A stretch of DNA of 64,000 nucleotides from Bacillus methanolicus MGA3 (GCF_000724485.1 NZ_CP007739.1:2030843-2094842); one strand, 5' to 3'; shown: positions 7,413 through 17,898, numbered from the stretch's first letter. The notes: generated by a model not told the origin, from the letters alone. A program made the numbers and translations.

Positions 7413-9125
7413 TTAGAGCTTCGATGTTTCTTTTATCGATGCCTCTTCAAAGTAATCAGTTACCGCTCCTCTTGAAGCGCATGAAACGAGTCTCGCATAT
7501 TTCGCCAATGCGCCTCTGGATGGCAGCGCAGGCGGCTCCCAGTTTCGTTTTCGCTCTTCAAATTCACTTTCCGATAATGCAACCGACAGCTCCTGGGTTT
7601 CGCTGTCAATTGTAATCATATCACCATTTTGAATAAAAGCGATCGGACCGCCGACTTGTGCTTCCGGAGCGATATGGCCGACGACAAGGCCATGGGTTCC
7701 TCCTGAGAAACGGCCATCTGTTAAAAGTGCTACGCTTTCACCAAGGCCTTTTCCAACGAGTATTCCAGAAATAGAGAGCATTTCAGGCATTCCCGGTCCG
7801 CCTTTAGGCCCTTCATAGCGGATGACTAATACATCCCCTGGTTGAATTTCTCCGCTTAAAACTGCTCTTGCAGCTGATTCTTCGTCATCAAATACTTTCG
7901 CAGGTCCGGTATGCCGTGTAACTTTTAAGCCCGAAACTTTTGCTACTGCACCAGCAGGCGCAAGATTTCCTTTTAAAACGACAAGTGGGCCTTTTTCCTT
8001 AAGCGGTTTTTCTAGTGGATAAATAATTTTTTGTCCTTCTTTCAAGTCAGGAGCTTCGGCCAGATTTTCTGCCAAAGTTTTTCCTGTAACTGTTAAGCAG
8101 TCTCCGTGCAACAGGCCAGCTTTTAGCAGCATTTTCATTACTGCCTGTACTCCTCCAGCCTCATGCAAGTCTTGCATAACGTATTTGCCGCTTGGTTTCA
8201 AGTCTGCAATATGCGGAACTTTTTTCTGAATCCGGTTGAAATCATCAAGTGAAAGATCGACTTCGGCAGCATGGGCAATCGCCATTAAATGTAAAATCGC
8301 ATTTGTTGAGCCGCCAAGTGCCATTACGACAGTAATCGCATTTTCAAAAGCTTTTTTCGTTAAAATATCGCGAGGGCGAATATCTTGTTCTAGTAAACGG
8401 TAAACAGCTCGTCCCGCTTCATAACAGTCATTTCGTTTCTCATCCGTTTCTGCAGGGTTGGATGAACTTCCCGGCAAGCTCATACCAAGTGCTTCAATCG
8501 CACTTGCCATTGTATTGGCAGTATACATTCCCCCGCAAGAACCGGCGCCGGGACAAGCATGGCATTCAATCTTATGAAGCCCTTCCCTGTCGATATCTCC
8601 TTTATTATATTGGCCGACACCTTCAAAAGCGGAAACGATGTCAATATCTTTTCCATTTAATTTTCCAGGTCTGATCGTTCCTCCATAAACAAACAGAGAA
8701 GGCAAATTCATTCTTGCGATCGCCATCAGACAGCCAGGCATGTTTTTATCACAGCCTCCGATTGCGACAAAACCATCTAAATTTTCAGCACCAACAACCG
8801 TTTCAATTGAATCGGCAATTAAATCACGGCTTGGCAGAGAATATCTCATTCCTTCGGTTCCCATTGAAATCCCGTCCGAAACGGTGATCGTATTAAAAAC
8901 AAGCGGAGCACCGCCTGCATCCTTTGCACCTTCTTTCGCTTTGAAGGCTAGTTCATTAATATGTATGTTGCAAGGGGTTACCTCGCTCCATGTGCTGGCA
9001 ATCCCGATCATCGGTTTTTGGAAATCCTCATCGGTAAAACCAACTGCCCGAAGCATTGCCCGGTTCGGAGCTCTTCTTTCATCATCACTGATTACATGGC
9101 TGCGAATTCTTAAGTCTCTAGTCAT
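7413..9125 (-). CDS. ilvD: Dihydroxy-acid dehydratase
   Basis: It dehydrates 2,3-dihydroxy acids to 2-oxo acids in valine, isoleucine and leucine synthesis, using a labile Fe-S cluster. The 570-residue length is standard. Visible cluster cysteines lie in EVTPCNIH (about 52), [10 protein letters not shown] (about 124) and [19 protein letters not shown] (about 196). The C-terminal [11 protein letters not shown] and [16 protein letters not shown] motifs are also present. It is separated from ilvA by seven genes, as in B. subtilis. A cre-like site lies about 100 bp upstream of the start. Confidence 0.97.
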   Translation of the reverse strand: MTRDLRIRSHVISDDERRAPNRAMLRAVGFTDEDFQKPMIGIASTWSEVTPCNIHINELAFKAKEGAKDAGGAPLVFNTITVSDGISMGTEGMRYSLPSRDLIADSIETVVGAENLDGFVAIGGCDKNMPGCLMAIARMNLPSLFVYGGTIRPGKLNGKDIDIVSAFEGVGQYNKGDIDREGLHKIECHACPGAGSCGGMYTANTMASAIEALGMSLPGSSSNPAETDEKRNDCYEAGRAVYRLLEQDIRPRDILTKKAFENAITVVMALGGSTNAILHLMAIAHAAEVDLSLDDFNRIQKKVPHIADLKPSGKYVMQDLHEAGGVQAVMKMLLKAGLLHGDCLTVTGKTLAENLAEAPDLKEGQKIIYPLEKPLKEKGPLVVLKGNLAPAGAVAKVSGLKVTRHTGPAKVFDDEESAARAVLSGEIQPGDVLVIRYEGPKGGPGMPEMLSISGILVGKGLGESVALLTDGRFSGGTHGLVVGHIAPEAQVGGPIAFIQNGDMITIDSETQELSVALSESEFEERKRNWEPPALPSRGALAKYARLVSCASRGAVTDYFEEASIKETSKL

Positions 9126-9186
9126 ATGATCTTCCTCCGAATTTTATTTTCTTTCAAATATAGACCTTTTCACAAATATTTTCAAT

Positions 9187-9232
9187 AATTTTGCAAAATT
9201 TTAATGTTTTCAATTATATGAAATCGTTTTCG
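9187..9232 (-). promoter_or_regulatory. Possible regulatory sites before ilvD (palindrome and cre-like)
   Basis: AATTTTGCAAAATT (9187-9200) is a perfect palindrome close to the CodY box AATTTTCWGAAAATT but one base short. TGAAATCGTTTTCG (9219-9232) matches the CcpA cre consensus TGWAANCGNTNWCA except for the last base. Both regulators control branched-chain amino acid genes in Bacillus, so the position is plausible. No promoter was assigned. The rest of 9126-9388 is AT-rich with a weak ~20-nt periodicity. Confidence 0.35.
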
Positions 9233-9388
9233 AAAAAGAAATAACGACAAAGTGGGAAAATTCGGTATTTCTCGGTAATGGAAGAAAATGCGATTATCTA
9301 TAAAAATTCACGATAAAATTCAAGTGATCGCACTTATATCGATATATTCGCGGTAAAATCATAAAAATAGGGACTAACTTTATAAAAG

Positions 9389-10543
9389 TTAATCCCCTTC
9401 ATTCGTTTGGCTTTCTTGTTTTCTTGCTTCGGTCATTTGTTTCCAGACGGATCCCTTCGCTTCTTCGCCGCCTTCAATCCGAGCGATCGCAAGCTTTACT
9501 TGCATACTTACTTCAAATTCAGGATCATCCTCAGCAGCCTTTAAAGCAGGAATCGCCCTTTCATCGCCAACTTCATACAAAAACATGGCGGCCCTCCAGC
9601 GGACAAGCTTGCTCTCATCTTTGAGCGCTTCCATCATTTCTTCCATTGCTTCTTCAAATCCAAGATCAGACAAGCAATCTCCTGCCGTCCTCCTTACTGT
9701 AACCGCTTTATCTTTTAAACCTTTATATAACAAAGGCAGAACTCTTTTATCTTCAATCATTCCAAGATAGACAACTGCCAACCTTCTAATCGATGCCTTT
9801 TCGTCCTCAAGTGCTTTTTCCAAAATAGGGAGATCCTCGATGGTCGGATCATCCATCTGTTCGAGCAGCTGATATCGTTTTCTCCAATCGGGATCGTTGA
9901 AATCGTCAAGGGTAACTTTCTTCCTTTCCCGAATTTGATTTGCTTTATGATATCGATCAGGATCATTTGCAACTTTTACAAGTTCTTCCAGTCTTTTATC
10001 AGGATAAGCTGCCATGAGTTCCTCTTTAACGTCATGTCCGATCTGATCGAAATCTCCGTAACGGACACCAAAATCTTTCCATTTCCGTTCGATCACAATA
10101 TTGTCATTCGGGTCTTGCGCACGTTTAATTGCGTTTATGAATATTTCCGGCAATCCGTACCGTCTTTCTTCCGTACCGTCGGTTAACTTAACTTGCATCG
10201 GGATGCCTTTATACATCTGAACTTGAACTTTTATTTCACCAAAATGGTCATTTACGGCAGATTCTCTAGCGGTTTCGTCAACTTGGTCTTCACCAAAAGC
10301 TTCTCTTACTTTTGGCAAAATTGTTTTCCAGTCATATTTCGCATTTCTTTCAACGGCTAAAAAATCTGCAACATGATAAACACCCTTGACGCCTTCAATC
10401 TCAAGGATGTTTCGGATAACTTCCGGCGCACCTTCACTCGTTTCTTTTTTATAGTTGTTTCTCTTCCCCATTGGAAGTTCTTCGTCCAAAATGATTTTCA
10501 TAGTATTTGGGCTTGGAGTCGGTTCAATTGCTATTATTTTCAT
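9389..10543 (-). CDS. ypgR: YpgR / conserved virulence factor C-like protein
   Basis: A 384-residue protein. Residues 1-90 resemble the N-terminal Nfu/NifU-like domain (MKIIAIEPTPSPNTMKIILD, FAVE-type ending FLAVERN). After a spacer, roughly residues 215-365 form HEAT-type helical repeats (IRRLAVVYLGMI, VRRTAGDCLSDLG, VRWRAAMFLYEVGDERAIPAL). This domain order matches B. subtilis YpgR and staphylococcal CvfC. Molecular role is not known; the Nfu-like part hints at Fe-S or protein-assembly work, which is inference. It lies between ilvD and the ABC-F gene on the same strand. Confidence 0.85.
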   Translation of the reverse strand: MKIIAIEPTPSPNTMKIILDEELPMGKRNNYKKETSEGAPEVIRNILEIEGVKGVYHVADFLAVERNAKYDWKTILPKVREAFGEDQVDETARESAVNDHFGEIKVQVQMYKGIPMQVKLTDGTEERRYGLPEIFINAIKRAQDPNDNIVIERKWKDFGVRYGDFDQIGHDVKEELMAAYPDKRLEELVKVANDPDRYHKANQIRERKKVTLDDFNDPDWRKRYQLLEQMDDPTIEDLPILEKALEDEKASIRRLAVVYLGMIEDKRVLPLLYKGLKDKAVTVRRTAGDCLSDLGFEEAMEEMMEALKDESKLVRWRAAMFLYEVGDERAIPALKAAEDDPEFEVSMQVKLAIARIEGGEEAKGSVWKQMTEARKQESQTNEGD

Positions 10544-10693
10544 CTCACTTCATCCTTTTTCCTTTTTCAACATAATCACATTGATTACTCATTTTAACAT
10601 ACGGTCATGGTTGATTCACATTTTGTGCTTGTTATTGGCTTACAAAAGGAAAACCCGGCAGCAAAATTCACCGGGCAATCATTTAATTGAAGT

Positions 10694-12577
10694 CTATTCA
10701 TTTTCTGCGAGCTCTGATAAATAAGTCCAGCGCTCTATTAAATATTCGAGTTTTTCATTGAGCTCCGCCTCTTCTTCCACCAGCTTCTGAGCCTTTTCAA
10801 AATCGCTGCCTGCATTCGCCATTTCCTCTGAAATTTCACGGAGACGAGATTCTATTTTTTCGATATGATCATCAATCTCTTCCCACTCTTTTTTCTCCTT
10901 AAAGGTCATTTTTTTCTTTTTCGGTTTTTCTTGTGCAGGCTTCTGCTCTTGTTTTTTAGGTTCTTTAGAAATTGCTGTAGCTGACTGTTTTTCCAAATAA
11001 TCGGTATAGTTTCCGAAAAAAGACTCGATGATTCCATCGCCTTTTAATACGAGAAGCTGTTCGGCTACTTTATCAAGAAAATAGCGGTCATGGGATACTG
11101 TTATCACAACCCCGGGAAAATCCTCCAAATAATCTTCAAGTACAGTCAATGTTTGCGTATCAAGATCATTTGTCGGCTCGTCCAACAAGAGGACATTTGG
11201 TTCTTCCATCAAGATTCTCAATAAGTACAGGCGGCGTTTTTCCCCGCCGGACAATTTTCTAATAGGTGTTCCGTGAGTATGCATTGGAAAAAGAAATCGT
11301 TCAAGCATTTGGGCAGCGGTAATCGTTTTTCCATCATATGTTTTGACTACTTGAGCGGTTTCTTTCAAATATTCAATCATCCGCTTGTTTTCATCCATGT
11401 CCTCGCTCTCTTGCGTGTAAAAAGCGGTCTTAACCGTCTGCCCGGCAATGAATTCCCCGCTATCAAGCGGAATTTTTCCGGCAAGAATATTCAGAAGCGT
11501 GGATTTGCCTGTTCCGTTCCGTCCGATGATTCCAATTCTGTCACCAGGTTTAACAAGCAAGTTAAAATCTTTTAAAATGACTTGGTTTTCATACGCTTTC
11601 GAAGCAGATTTCAGCTCAAATACCTGCTTGCCAAGCCTGCTTCCGCTTAAAGCAATATCCAGCTTTTCAGTGCTTTTTACATTTGACAGCTGATCATCCA
11701 ATTTTTCAAATCGTTTAATTCTTGCTTTTTGTTTTGTTGTCCTCGCTTTTGCGCCTCTTCTAATCCACTCGAGTTCACGGCGGTAAAGATTCTTTCTTTT
11801 TTCAATTGTTGCCGCTTCGTTTTCTTCACGAATTGCTTTCGATTCTAGAAAAGCAGCATAATTCCCTTTATAACTGTATAAATTTCCCCCATCCAATTCA
11901 AAAATGCGGTTTGTTACCCGATCAAGGAAATAACGATCGTGGGTAACAAGCAAAAGAGCCCCCTTGTATCTCGCCAAATATTCTTCTAGCCATTTGACAG
12001 ATTCGTAATCAAGATGGTTTGTAGGCTCATCGAGAATAAGCAGGTCGGATTCTTGAATCAACACTTGCGCAAGTGCGACCCGTTTCTTCTGCCCTCCGGA
12101 TAGTTCTCCAATTTTCTTATTAATATCAGTAATTCCCAGTTTTGTTAGGATTGATTGCGCGTTTGTGCTTATATCCCATGCATCCATCGCATCGATTTTT
12201 CGCTGATAATCAAACACTCGTTCTTGAAGCGCTTGATTATTTGGAGAAGATTCGAGTTCCATTAACGCTTGTTCATATTGCCTCAGCAACTGGAAAACGG
12301 GCGCATCACCTTCAAAAACTTGTTCCAAAACAGTTAATTCAGGATTTAAATCCGGTTTCTGGGCAGAATAAGAGATTTTATAATCCTTCGGATAGATGAT
12401 TTTGCCTGAATCCGGAATGTCAACACCAGCAATAATTTTCAGCAAGGATGATTTTCCTGTGCCGTTTACGCCAATTAACCCAACTCTCTCTTTTTCCGCA
12501 ATCGTAAAAGAAATATCGCGAAACAGATGTTTCTCTCCGTAAGTTTTTGAAACTTGTTCGATCGAAATCATTTTCAT
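10694..12577 (-). CDS. ABC-F family ATPase (Uup/YfmR type)
   Basis: A soluble twin-ATPase protein of about 627 residues. It has two Walker A motifs (GVNGTGKSS, GRNGTGKST), two LSGGQ/LSGGE signatures (GELSGGQKKR, RKLSGGEKRR) and two Walker B DEPTNHLD/DEPTNDLD motifs. A ~80-residue linker sits between the domains and a C-terminal coiled coil (EKIESRLREISEEM...) follows residue 540. There are no membrane segments. Such ABC-F proteins bind the ribosomal E site and relieve stalling; the C-terminal coiled coil points to the Uup/YfmR group. The ATG at 12577 overlaps the ypgQ stop as ATGA, so I prefer it over the ATG five codons upstream. Confidence 0.88.
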   Translation of the reverse strand: MKMISIEQVSKTYGEKHLFRDISFTIAEKERVGLIGVNGTGKSSLLKIIAGVDIPDSGKIIYPKDYKISYSAQKPDLNPELTVLEQVFEGDAPVFQLLRQYEQALMELESSPNNQALQERVFDYQRKIDAMDAWDISTNAQSILTKLGITDINKKIGELSGGQKKRVALAQVLIQESDLLILDEPTNHLDYESVKWLEEYLARYKGALLLVTHDRYFLDRVTNRIFELDGGNLYSYKGNYAAFLESKAIREENEAATIEKRKNLYRRELEWIRRGAKARTTKQKARIKRFEKLDDQLSNVKSTEKLDIALSGSRLGKQVFELKSASKAYENQVILKDFNLLVKPGDRIGIIGRNGTGKSTLLNILAGKIPLDSGEFIAGQTVKTAFYTQESEDMDENKRMIEYLKETAQVVKTYDGKTITAAQMLERFLFPMHTHGTPIRKLSGGEKRRLYLLRILMEEPNVLLLDEPTNDLDTQTLTVLEDYLEDFPGVVITVSHDRYFLDKVAEQLLVLKGDGIIESFFGNYTDYLEKQSATAISKEPKKQEQKPAQEKPKKKKMTFKEKKEWEEIDDHIEKIESRLREISEEMANAGSDFEKAQKLVEEEAELNEKLEYLIERWTYLSELAENE

Positions 12578-13221
12578 GCTTGACCATTCCATTCGCTGTA
12601 AAATTGAGTCAAAAATGCTTCCATAAATTGATGGCGTTCTCTTGCCATTTCCTTTGCCGTTAATGTATGTAAGCTGTCTTTTATTTTAAGAAGCTTTTCA
12701 TAAAAATGATGAATCGAAGAGGATTCACCATTTCGGTACTCTTCGACCGTCATGTTTTCACGTACGGAAAGCCCGGGATCAAATATTGGCTGCCCTTTCT
12801 TTCCGCCATATGCAAATGCTCTGGCAATGCCGATCGCTCCAATTGCATCAAGTCTGTCTGCATCCTGGACGATTTCTGCTTCAGATGAAATTACCTTCGG
12901 GTTATTTCCTCCTTTAAAGGAGATCGAAAAAATAATCTCAAGGATATGCTCTTTAACCTGAAGAGGCAAATCAAGCTCTTTCATAAAGCTTATAAGTTTA
13001 TACCGGCCTTCTTCTTGACTATTATTCAACTTATCATCCGGAATGTCGTGAAGAAGTGCAGCCATCTCAATTATAAACGGATCACCAAATTGTTCTTTAT
13101 TTGATATATATAATGCATTCCGCCTTACGCGGTCAATATGATGCCAATCATGGCCTGTCGAATCCCGGCCCATCACCTGTTTGACAAATTCTTCTGTTCG
13201 TTTGATCATTTTCTCTTTCAT
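12574..13221 (-). CDS. ypgQ: YpgQ, HD-domain hydrolase
   Basis: A 215-residue HD-superfamily metal-dependent phosphohydrolase. It shows HDWHHIDRV (first metal His), LLHDIPDDK (the His-Asp pair) and IVQDADRLDAIGAIGIARAFAYGG (distal Asp). B. subtilis YpgQ is reported as a nucleotide pyrophosphohydrolase; the same activity is likely here. The ATG at 13221 has GAAGGTGTTTTC before it; ATGs further upstream lack a ribosome site. It is coupled to the ABC-F gene by a 4-nt overlap. Confidence 0.87.
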   Translation of the reverse strand: MKEKMIKRTEEFVKQVMGRDSTGHDWHHIDRVRRNALYISNKEQFGDPFIIEMAALLHDIPDDKLNNSQEEGRYKLISFMKELDLPLQVKEHILEIIFSISFKGGNNPKVISSEAEIVQDADRLDAIGAIGIARAFAYGGKKGQPIFDPGLSVRENMTVEEYRNGESSSIHHFYEKLLKIKDSLHTLTAKEMARERHQFMEAFLTQFYSEWNGQA

Positions 13222-13301
13222 GAAAACACCTTCTTTCATCCCAAAAATAATTGTAGCATGAAAAAAAGAGACCTGAACAAAGAAAAAGTGCCTAAACAGC
13301 A

Positions 13302-14153
13302 CTATTTCAAATCACGGAACCAACTGATTCCTAGAGTATGTTCACCTGCGTGGACACCGATGGTGGAACCGAGCGGGCAGCAAATAAATTGAACATCTGG
13401 AAACTCGGATTCAAGTTCTGATTTCCATGATTTCCCTGCAACTTCATGAAGCCCGTATAAAATATAAACTTCTTTAAACGAATGCTTCTTCAAGGAATCT
13501 CGCAAATACAAAGCAATCTTTTCTTTTGCTTTTTTTTCGCTTCTGGCTTTTTCTTTTATATGAAGACTGCCGTTTTCAATCGCAATAATTGGCTTGATGC
13601 TCAGCATGCTCCCCAGCAAAAATTGCACTCCCGACATTCTTCCGCTGCGATGAAGCTGTTCAAGACTTCCGATTAGGACATATGTTTCATTGCTCTCGGC
13701 GGCCTGTTCAATTCTTTTCTTTGTTTCCTCTATGCTTAACCCTGACTTAATGCAGTTGATACCTAATTTGATTAGGGCGGACAAAGGATAGGTAAGGATT
13801 TTTGAATCGATTGTCACTACTGGAATATCAACCATTTGTGCTGCCAGTTCACTCGAAGAAACGGTTCCGCTCAATTTTGATGATACATGGACGGAAATGA
13901 TAAAATCATAGGTTTCCGACAGACTTTTATAAAGCTCACGAAATGCTCCGACCGATGGCTGAGAAGTTTTCGGCGGCGTCTTTATCGACTTAAGCCTTTC
14001 AAAAAGCTGATAAGGCGAAAGATCGATGCCATCTAAAAATTCTTCTTCATCGAGAAGAATCGTCATTGGAATTGTGTAAACATCCGGATGATTTCTTAAC
14101 TCATGATCTATATGTGCCGTGCTGTCTGTAACCCAGGCAACCCGTGCCATCAT
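13302..14153 (-). CDS. DegV family fatty-acid-binding protein
   Basis: The 283-residue protein has the DegV fold signatures: VTDSTAHID at the N terminus, the SQPSVGAF loop (about residues 61-68), VSSKLSGTVSS (about 92-102) and HRSGRMSG (about 170). Members bind one fatty acid; those paired with FakA act as FakB donors for fatty acid kinase. No fakA is nearby, so its exact role is open. The ribosome site AGGGGGAGAT sits before tandem ATGs. It is the first gene of a minus-strand run into ypgQ. Confidence 0.88.
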   Translation of the reverse strand: MMARVAWVTDSTAHIDHELRNHPDVYTIPMTILLDEEEFLDGIDLSPYQLFERLKSIKTPPKTSQPSVGAFRELYKSLSETYDFIISVHVSSKLSGTVSSSELAAQMVDIPVVTIDSKILTYPLSALIKLGINCIKSGLSIEETKKRIEQAAESNETYVLIGSLEQLHRSGRMSGVQFLLGSMLSIKPIIAIENGSLHIKEKARSEKKAKEKIALYLRDSLKKHSFKEVYILYGLHEVAGKSWKSELESEFPDVQFICCPLGSTIGVHAGEHTLGISWFRDLK

Positions 14154-14239
14154 ATCTCCCCCTTTACTTTTATATATTCTTCTTTTTTTAAAAGATAAGA
14201 AAAAGTTTGGAACCTTTCAAAAAGCTTTTCAATTTGATT

Positions 14240-14330
14240 GAATGCTCATAAATCATGATTGGAAGACTCGTAAACCTATTTAAAGACTCATTGATCAGCA
14301 ATACCCGTTGTTGAACAATCATCTCGTTAA
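14240..14330. repeat. Degenerate ~21-nt periodic array
   Basis: Units starting GCTCATAAA, GACTCGTAAA and GACTCATTGA follow each other at 20-21-nt spacing within the 350-bp gap 14154-14503. They resemble arrays at about 30718-30785. No gene was found in this gap. Confidence 0.4.
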
Positions 14331-14340
14331 TGGCCTAATT

Positions 14341-14366
14341 AAAAAACCTTGCCCATTTCGGCAAGG
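14341..14366 (-). terminator. Terminator downstream of the 177-residue gene
   Basis: On the minus strand CCTTGCC-GAAATG-GGCAAGG is followed by six T. It lies 138 nt past the stop of the gene at 14504. Confidence 0.85.
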
Positions 14367-14503
14367 CCATAATACTTTTCCTTTAAACTCATTCAGTGAA
14401 ACATTTTCACCGATAATCTTCTTTGCTTCGAATTAATAGACGGTCATTATTATCCCTCCCATCATCATAGCGCAAGAAAACATTTGAAGCGAGTATAAAA
14501 TTG

Positions 14504-15037
14504 TTATGAGACGATTGTAGACAACTCTTTTAAAGTCTGAAGCATAAAAGGAATCATTTCCGCCAAATCATCGATTTGTTCTTCGCTAACCAATCGATTA
14601 AAAGAAACTGACGTTTCACTTTTAACCATTTCGTTATCTGCAGATGGATCGATTATGATTTTTTGTGCCACGGATCTATTTTCTCCCCAAATTTCCTTGA
14701 CTGTCTTCAATAATTTCTTATTTATCCCCTTGTCATTTTCATGTTCGGCGATAAAAACGATTATAACATTGGATCCAGAAAGCTTGACTGATTGGGCAGC
14801 AGGGAGCAATTCTGCTGCCAAATTTTCAAGCTTCGCCTCCATTATGAATTTGGCAATTACTTTTTGTGGCTGACATTCGCCAGCTTTTGTAAAAGAGATA
14901 TTGAATTCTCTTGAAAGCTTGGCCGTGTTAATCAAATCATTTCGATCAATCACTCGGATTTCTCCGCTAAGATCAAGGTCGTACACAGCACCTTCGATCA
15001 CAACCTTCATATTCTCAAAAGCAGTAGGATCAAACAT
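14504..15037 (-). CDS. Conserved-looking protein of unknown function (177 aa)
   Basis: I do not recognise the family. The protein is soluble, has no signal peptide and no membrane segment, and is mixed alpha/beta by eye. It has regular strand-like segments (MKVVIEGAVYDLDL, SNVIIVFIAEHEN, AQKIIIDPS) and a helical C terminus (IDDLAEMIPFMLQTLKELSTIVS). The start is supported by GGAGTG before ATG. It lies 38 nt downstream of fhs on the same strand with no terminator between, so the two may be cotranscribed. Base composition is like the neighbours. Confidence 0.65.
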   Translation of the reverse strand: MFDPTAFENMKVVIEGAVYDLDLSGEIRVIDRNDLINTAKLSREFNISFTKAGECQPQKVIAKFIMEAKLENLAAELLPAAQSVKLSGSNVIIVFIAEHENDKGINKKLLKTVKEIWGENRSVAQKIIIDPSADNEMVKSETSVSFNRLVSEEQIDDLAEMIPFMLQTLKELSTIVS

Positions 15038-15075
15038 TGAATCACTCCATCTATCTCCCAGAAAAGTGCGTTTGA

Positions 15076-16764
15076 CTAAAACAATCCAACAGCATTGCCA
15101 TTTTCATCTACATTCATATGTAATGCAGCAGGCTGTTTTGGCAGGCCCGGCATAGTCATCACTTCACCGGTTAAGACAACAATGAATCCGGCGCCAATTG
15201 ATGGCTTTAACTCGCGAACGGATATTGTAAAATCAGTTGGCCGTCCGAGCTTTCCCGGATCGTCTGTTAATGAGTACTGGGTTTTCGCCATGCACACTGG
15301 CAAATTGCCCCATCCATTTTCTTCAAATTCCACAAGCTGCTTTTTCGCTTTCGGAGAAAATTCAACATCTTTACCTCCGTATACTTTTTGCACAACGGTG
15401 CGAATTTTCTCTTCCAACGGTTCAGAGAGGTCGTATAAAGGAGAGAAATTCGCTTCTTTTTCTTCGATTACTCTTAATATCGTTTGAGCAAGATTTACTC
15501 CGCCTGCACCACCTTTTTCCCATACTTCCGTTAATGACACAGGAATATTTTCCCTTCTGCACAGATCAAAAAGTGTTTGAATTTCAAGATCTGTATCCGT
15601 ATAAAACTTGTTGATAGCCACAACATAAGGGAGACCAAAGCTTTCAATTGTTTCAATATGTTTCTTTAAATTGGCAAATCCTGCAGTTAAAGCGCCAATA
15701 TCTTCTTTTTTCAATTCAGATTTGGATAGACCTCCGTGCATTTTTAATGCGCGAATTGTTGCAACAATGACAACGGCTTCAGGATGGATTCCTGCACTTC
15801 TTGTCTTAATATTCAAGAATTTTTCCGCCCCTAAATCCGCTCCAAAACCGGCTTCAGTAACAACATAATCCGCAAGCTTTAATGCTGCAGTTGTAGCAAT
15901 CACACTGTTGCAGCCGTGTGCGATGTTTGCAAACGGACCGCCATGAATTAATGCCGGAGTATGTTCAATTGTTTGAACGAGGTTTGGTTTAACAGCTTCC
16001 TTCAATATTAAAGCCAATGCACCCTCAACCCCTAAATCACCAACGGTTACAGGCTGTTTATCGTAATTATAGGCAATGACCATTCTTGAGAGCCTTCTCT
16101 TTAAATCCTCCAAGTCTTCAGCCAGGCACAAAACAGCCATTATTTCAGATGCCACCGTAATATCGAAACCATCTTCCCTCGGCACTCCATGAACAGGTCC
16201 GCCTAAACCAATCACAACTTTTCGAAGAGCACGATCATTTAAGTCAAGGACTCGCTTCCATACAATCCGCCGCTGGTCTATCCGCAGTTCATTGCCTTGC
16301 TGAATATGGTTATCAATTAAAGCTGCCAGAGCATTATTCGCTGTCGTAATCGCATGAATGTCACCTGTGAAATGCAAATTGATATCTTCCATCGGAAGCA
16401 CTTGGGCATAGCCGCCCCCGGTTGCTCCTCCTTTTATTCCCATTGTTGGGCCAAGCGAAGGTTCACGCAAAGCTATCATAGCCTTTTTGCCAATCTTGTT
16501 AAAAGCATCCGCAAGCCCTACAGTCACCGTTGATTTCCCTTCTCCAGCCGGTGTAGGATTAATCGAGGTAACCAGAATGATTTTTCCATTTTCTTTTGTT
16601 TTCAATTTTTTTAATGTATCAAAGGATAGCTTTGCTTTATATTTTCCATATAATTCAATATCATCTTCTGAAAGACCGATCTTTTCTGCTATTTCACGAA
16701 TCGGCTTCAGTTTTGCCATCTGAGCAATTTCAATGTCTGTCTTAAATTCAGTCTTAATATCCAT
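15076..16764 (-). CDS. fhs: Formate-tetrahydrofolate ligase
   Basis: It makes 10-formyl-THF from formate, THF and ATP, feeding purine synthesis and initiator tRNA formylation. The 562-residue length is standard. Signatures are the P-loop-like [17 protein letters not shown] (about 72-88), [24 protein letters not shown] (98-121), and the C-terminal [18 protein letters not shown] and [14 protein letters not shown] motifs. The ribosome site CAGGGGGAAAGTGAC precedes the ATG. It is transcribed divergently from metA; about 180 bp separate the two starts. Confidence 0.96.
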   Translation of the reverse strand: MDIKTEFKTDIEIAQMAKLKPIREIAEKIGLSEDDIELYGKYKAKLSFDTLKKLKTKENGKIILVTSINPTPAGEGKSTVTVGLADAFNKIGKKAMIALREPSLGPTMGIKGGATGGGYAQVLPMEDINLHFTGDIHAITTANNALAALIDNHIQQGNELRIDQRRIVWKRVLDLNDRALRKVVIGLGGPVHGVPREDGFDITVASEIMAVLCLAEDLEDLKRRLSRMVIAYNYDKQPVTVGDLGVEGALALILKEAVKPNLVQTIEHTPALIHGGPFANIAHGCNSVIATTAALKLADYVVTEAGFGADLGAEKFLNIKTRSAGIHPEAVVIVATIRALKMHGGLSKSELKKEDIGALTAGFANLKKHIETIESFGLPYVVAINKFYTDTDLEIQTLFDLCRRENIPVSLTEVWEKGGAGGVNLAQTILRVIEEKEANFSPLYDLSEPLEEKIRTVVQKVYGGKDVEFSPKAKKQLVEFEENGWGNLPVCMAKTQYSLTDDPGKLGRPTDFTISVRELKPSIGAGFIVVLTGEVMTMPGLPKQPAALHMNVDENGNAVGLF

Positions 16765-16877
16765 GTCACTTTCCCCCTGAAATCAATCGATATAGTTACT
16801 CCCATTATTGTAACACCGGGATGCGCTTTCTAAGAAAAAAAACTCATAAAAGTTTTCTAAAATTAAAATTTACATCA

Positions 16878-16906
16878 TTGCTGACTAAATAATTGGTAGT
16901 TATAAT
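16878..16906 (+). promoter_or_regulatory. SigmaA-type promoter for metA
   Basis: TTGCTG (16878-16883), a 17-bp spacer and a perfect TATAAT (16901-16906) precede metA by about 38 bp. No S-box or T-box leader fits in the remaining space. Confidence 0.75.
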
Positions 16907-16944
16907 AGAAATAATTGAAAATTCTAACGAAGGGGGATATACGT

Positions 16945-17853
16945 TTGCCAATTAAAATACCGAAGCTTCTTCCTGCACGGGAAATTCTTGAAGCTGAAAA
17001 TATTTTTGTTATGGATGAAGACCGTGCCAACCGCCAGGATATAAGGCCTTTAAATATTTTAATTTTAAACTTAATGCCTGAAAAAGAAAGAACGGAAGCC
17101 CAGCTGCTCAGGCTGTTAGGAAATACGCCATTGCAGGTAAACGTTACCTTTTTAAAGACCGCAACTCATATATCTAAAAATACAAGCCCAATGCATTTGG
17201 AACAGTTTTACACGACTTTTTCAGATATAAAACATAAGAAATTTGACGGGATGATCATAACCGGTGCACCGGTTGAACTACTTCCATTTGAAGAGGTCGA
17301 TTATTGGGAAGAGTTGAAGGAAATAATGAGCTGGTCGGTCGATCATGTTACTTCAACCTTGCATATTTGCTGGGGTGCACAGGCTGCTTTATACTATCAT
17401 TTTGGAATCAGCAAGTTTGAACTTCCGCGGAAATGTTACGGTATATTCAAACACAGAGTTTTAGACAGAACGGAAAAACTTTTAAGAGGTTTTGATGATG
17501 AATATGTCGCACCTCATTCCCGCTATACCGACGTTTCGATTGAAGCGATCATGAATTCAGACAACATAAAATTACTTTCTGCATCAGACGAAGCTGGGCC
17601 GTTTATTATGAGTGCAAATAACGGAAAACAAATAATGATTACCGGCCACCTTGAATATGATGCCGAGACCCTTAGCGAGGAATACCGCCGCGATATTAGG
17701 AAAGGACTCAATATTCATGTGCCTGAAAACTATTTCCCAAACGACGATCCATCTTTGCCGCCGGTGAACCGCTGGCGTTCGCATGCACATCTATTATTTT
17801 CCAATTGGCTTAATTACTATGTCTACCAAGAAACACCTTACGAATGGAATTAA
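16945..17853 (+). CDS. metA: Homoserine O-acetyltransferase (MetA family)
   Basis: It acylates homoserine at the start of methionine synthesis. From the TTG start (16945, after GAAGGGGGATATACG) it has 302 residues, aligning with B. subtilis MetA. Catalytic residues fall at the canonical positions: Cys142 in HICWGAQ, His235 and Glu237 in TGHLEYD. Glu111 in GAPVELL is the residue known to select acetyl-CoA over succinyl-CoA (glycine in E. coli), so acetylation is expected. The usual GHPEYD motif reads GHLEYD, an unusual proline-to-leucine change beside the catalytic histidine. Monocistronic, with its own promoter and terminator. Confidence 0.93.
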   Translation: MPIKIPKLLPAREILEAENIFVMDEDRANRQDIRPLNILILNLMPEKERTEAQLLRLLGNTPLQVNVTFLKTATHISKNTSPMHLEQFYTTFSDIKHKKFDGMIITGAPVELLPFEEVDYWEELKEIMSWSVDHVTSTLHICWGAQAALYYHFGISKFELPRKCYGIFKHRVLDRTEKLLRGFDDEYVAPHSRYTDVSIEAIMNSDNIKLLSASDEAGPFIMSANNGKQIMITGHLEYDAETLSEEYRRDIRKGLNIHVPENYFPNDDPSLPPVNRWRSHAHLLFSNWLNYYVYQETPYEWN

Positions 17854-17860
17854 CAAAACT

Positions 17861-17898
17861 AGGCGTGAGAAAAAATCTTACGCCTGGTTTTTATTTTA
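17861..17898 (+). terminator. Terminator after metA
   Basis: AGGCGTGAGA pairs with TCTTACGCCT around AAAAA, followed by GGTTTTTATTTT. Confidence 0.85.

Noticed and set aside
9126..9388. T-box element before ilvD
   Set aside because: Only short palindromes are present; length and motifs do not fit.
16765..16944. Possible S-box or T-box leader for metA
   Set aside because: A good promoter lies only about 38 bp before the start codon, leaving no room for either riboswitch.
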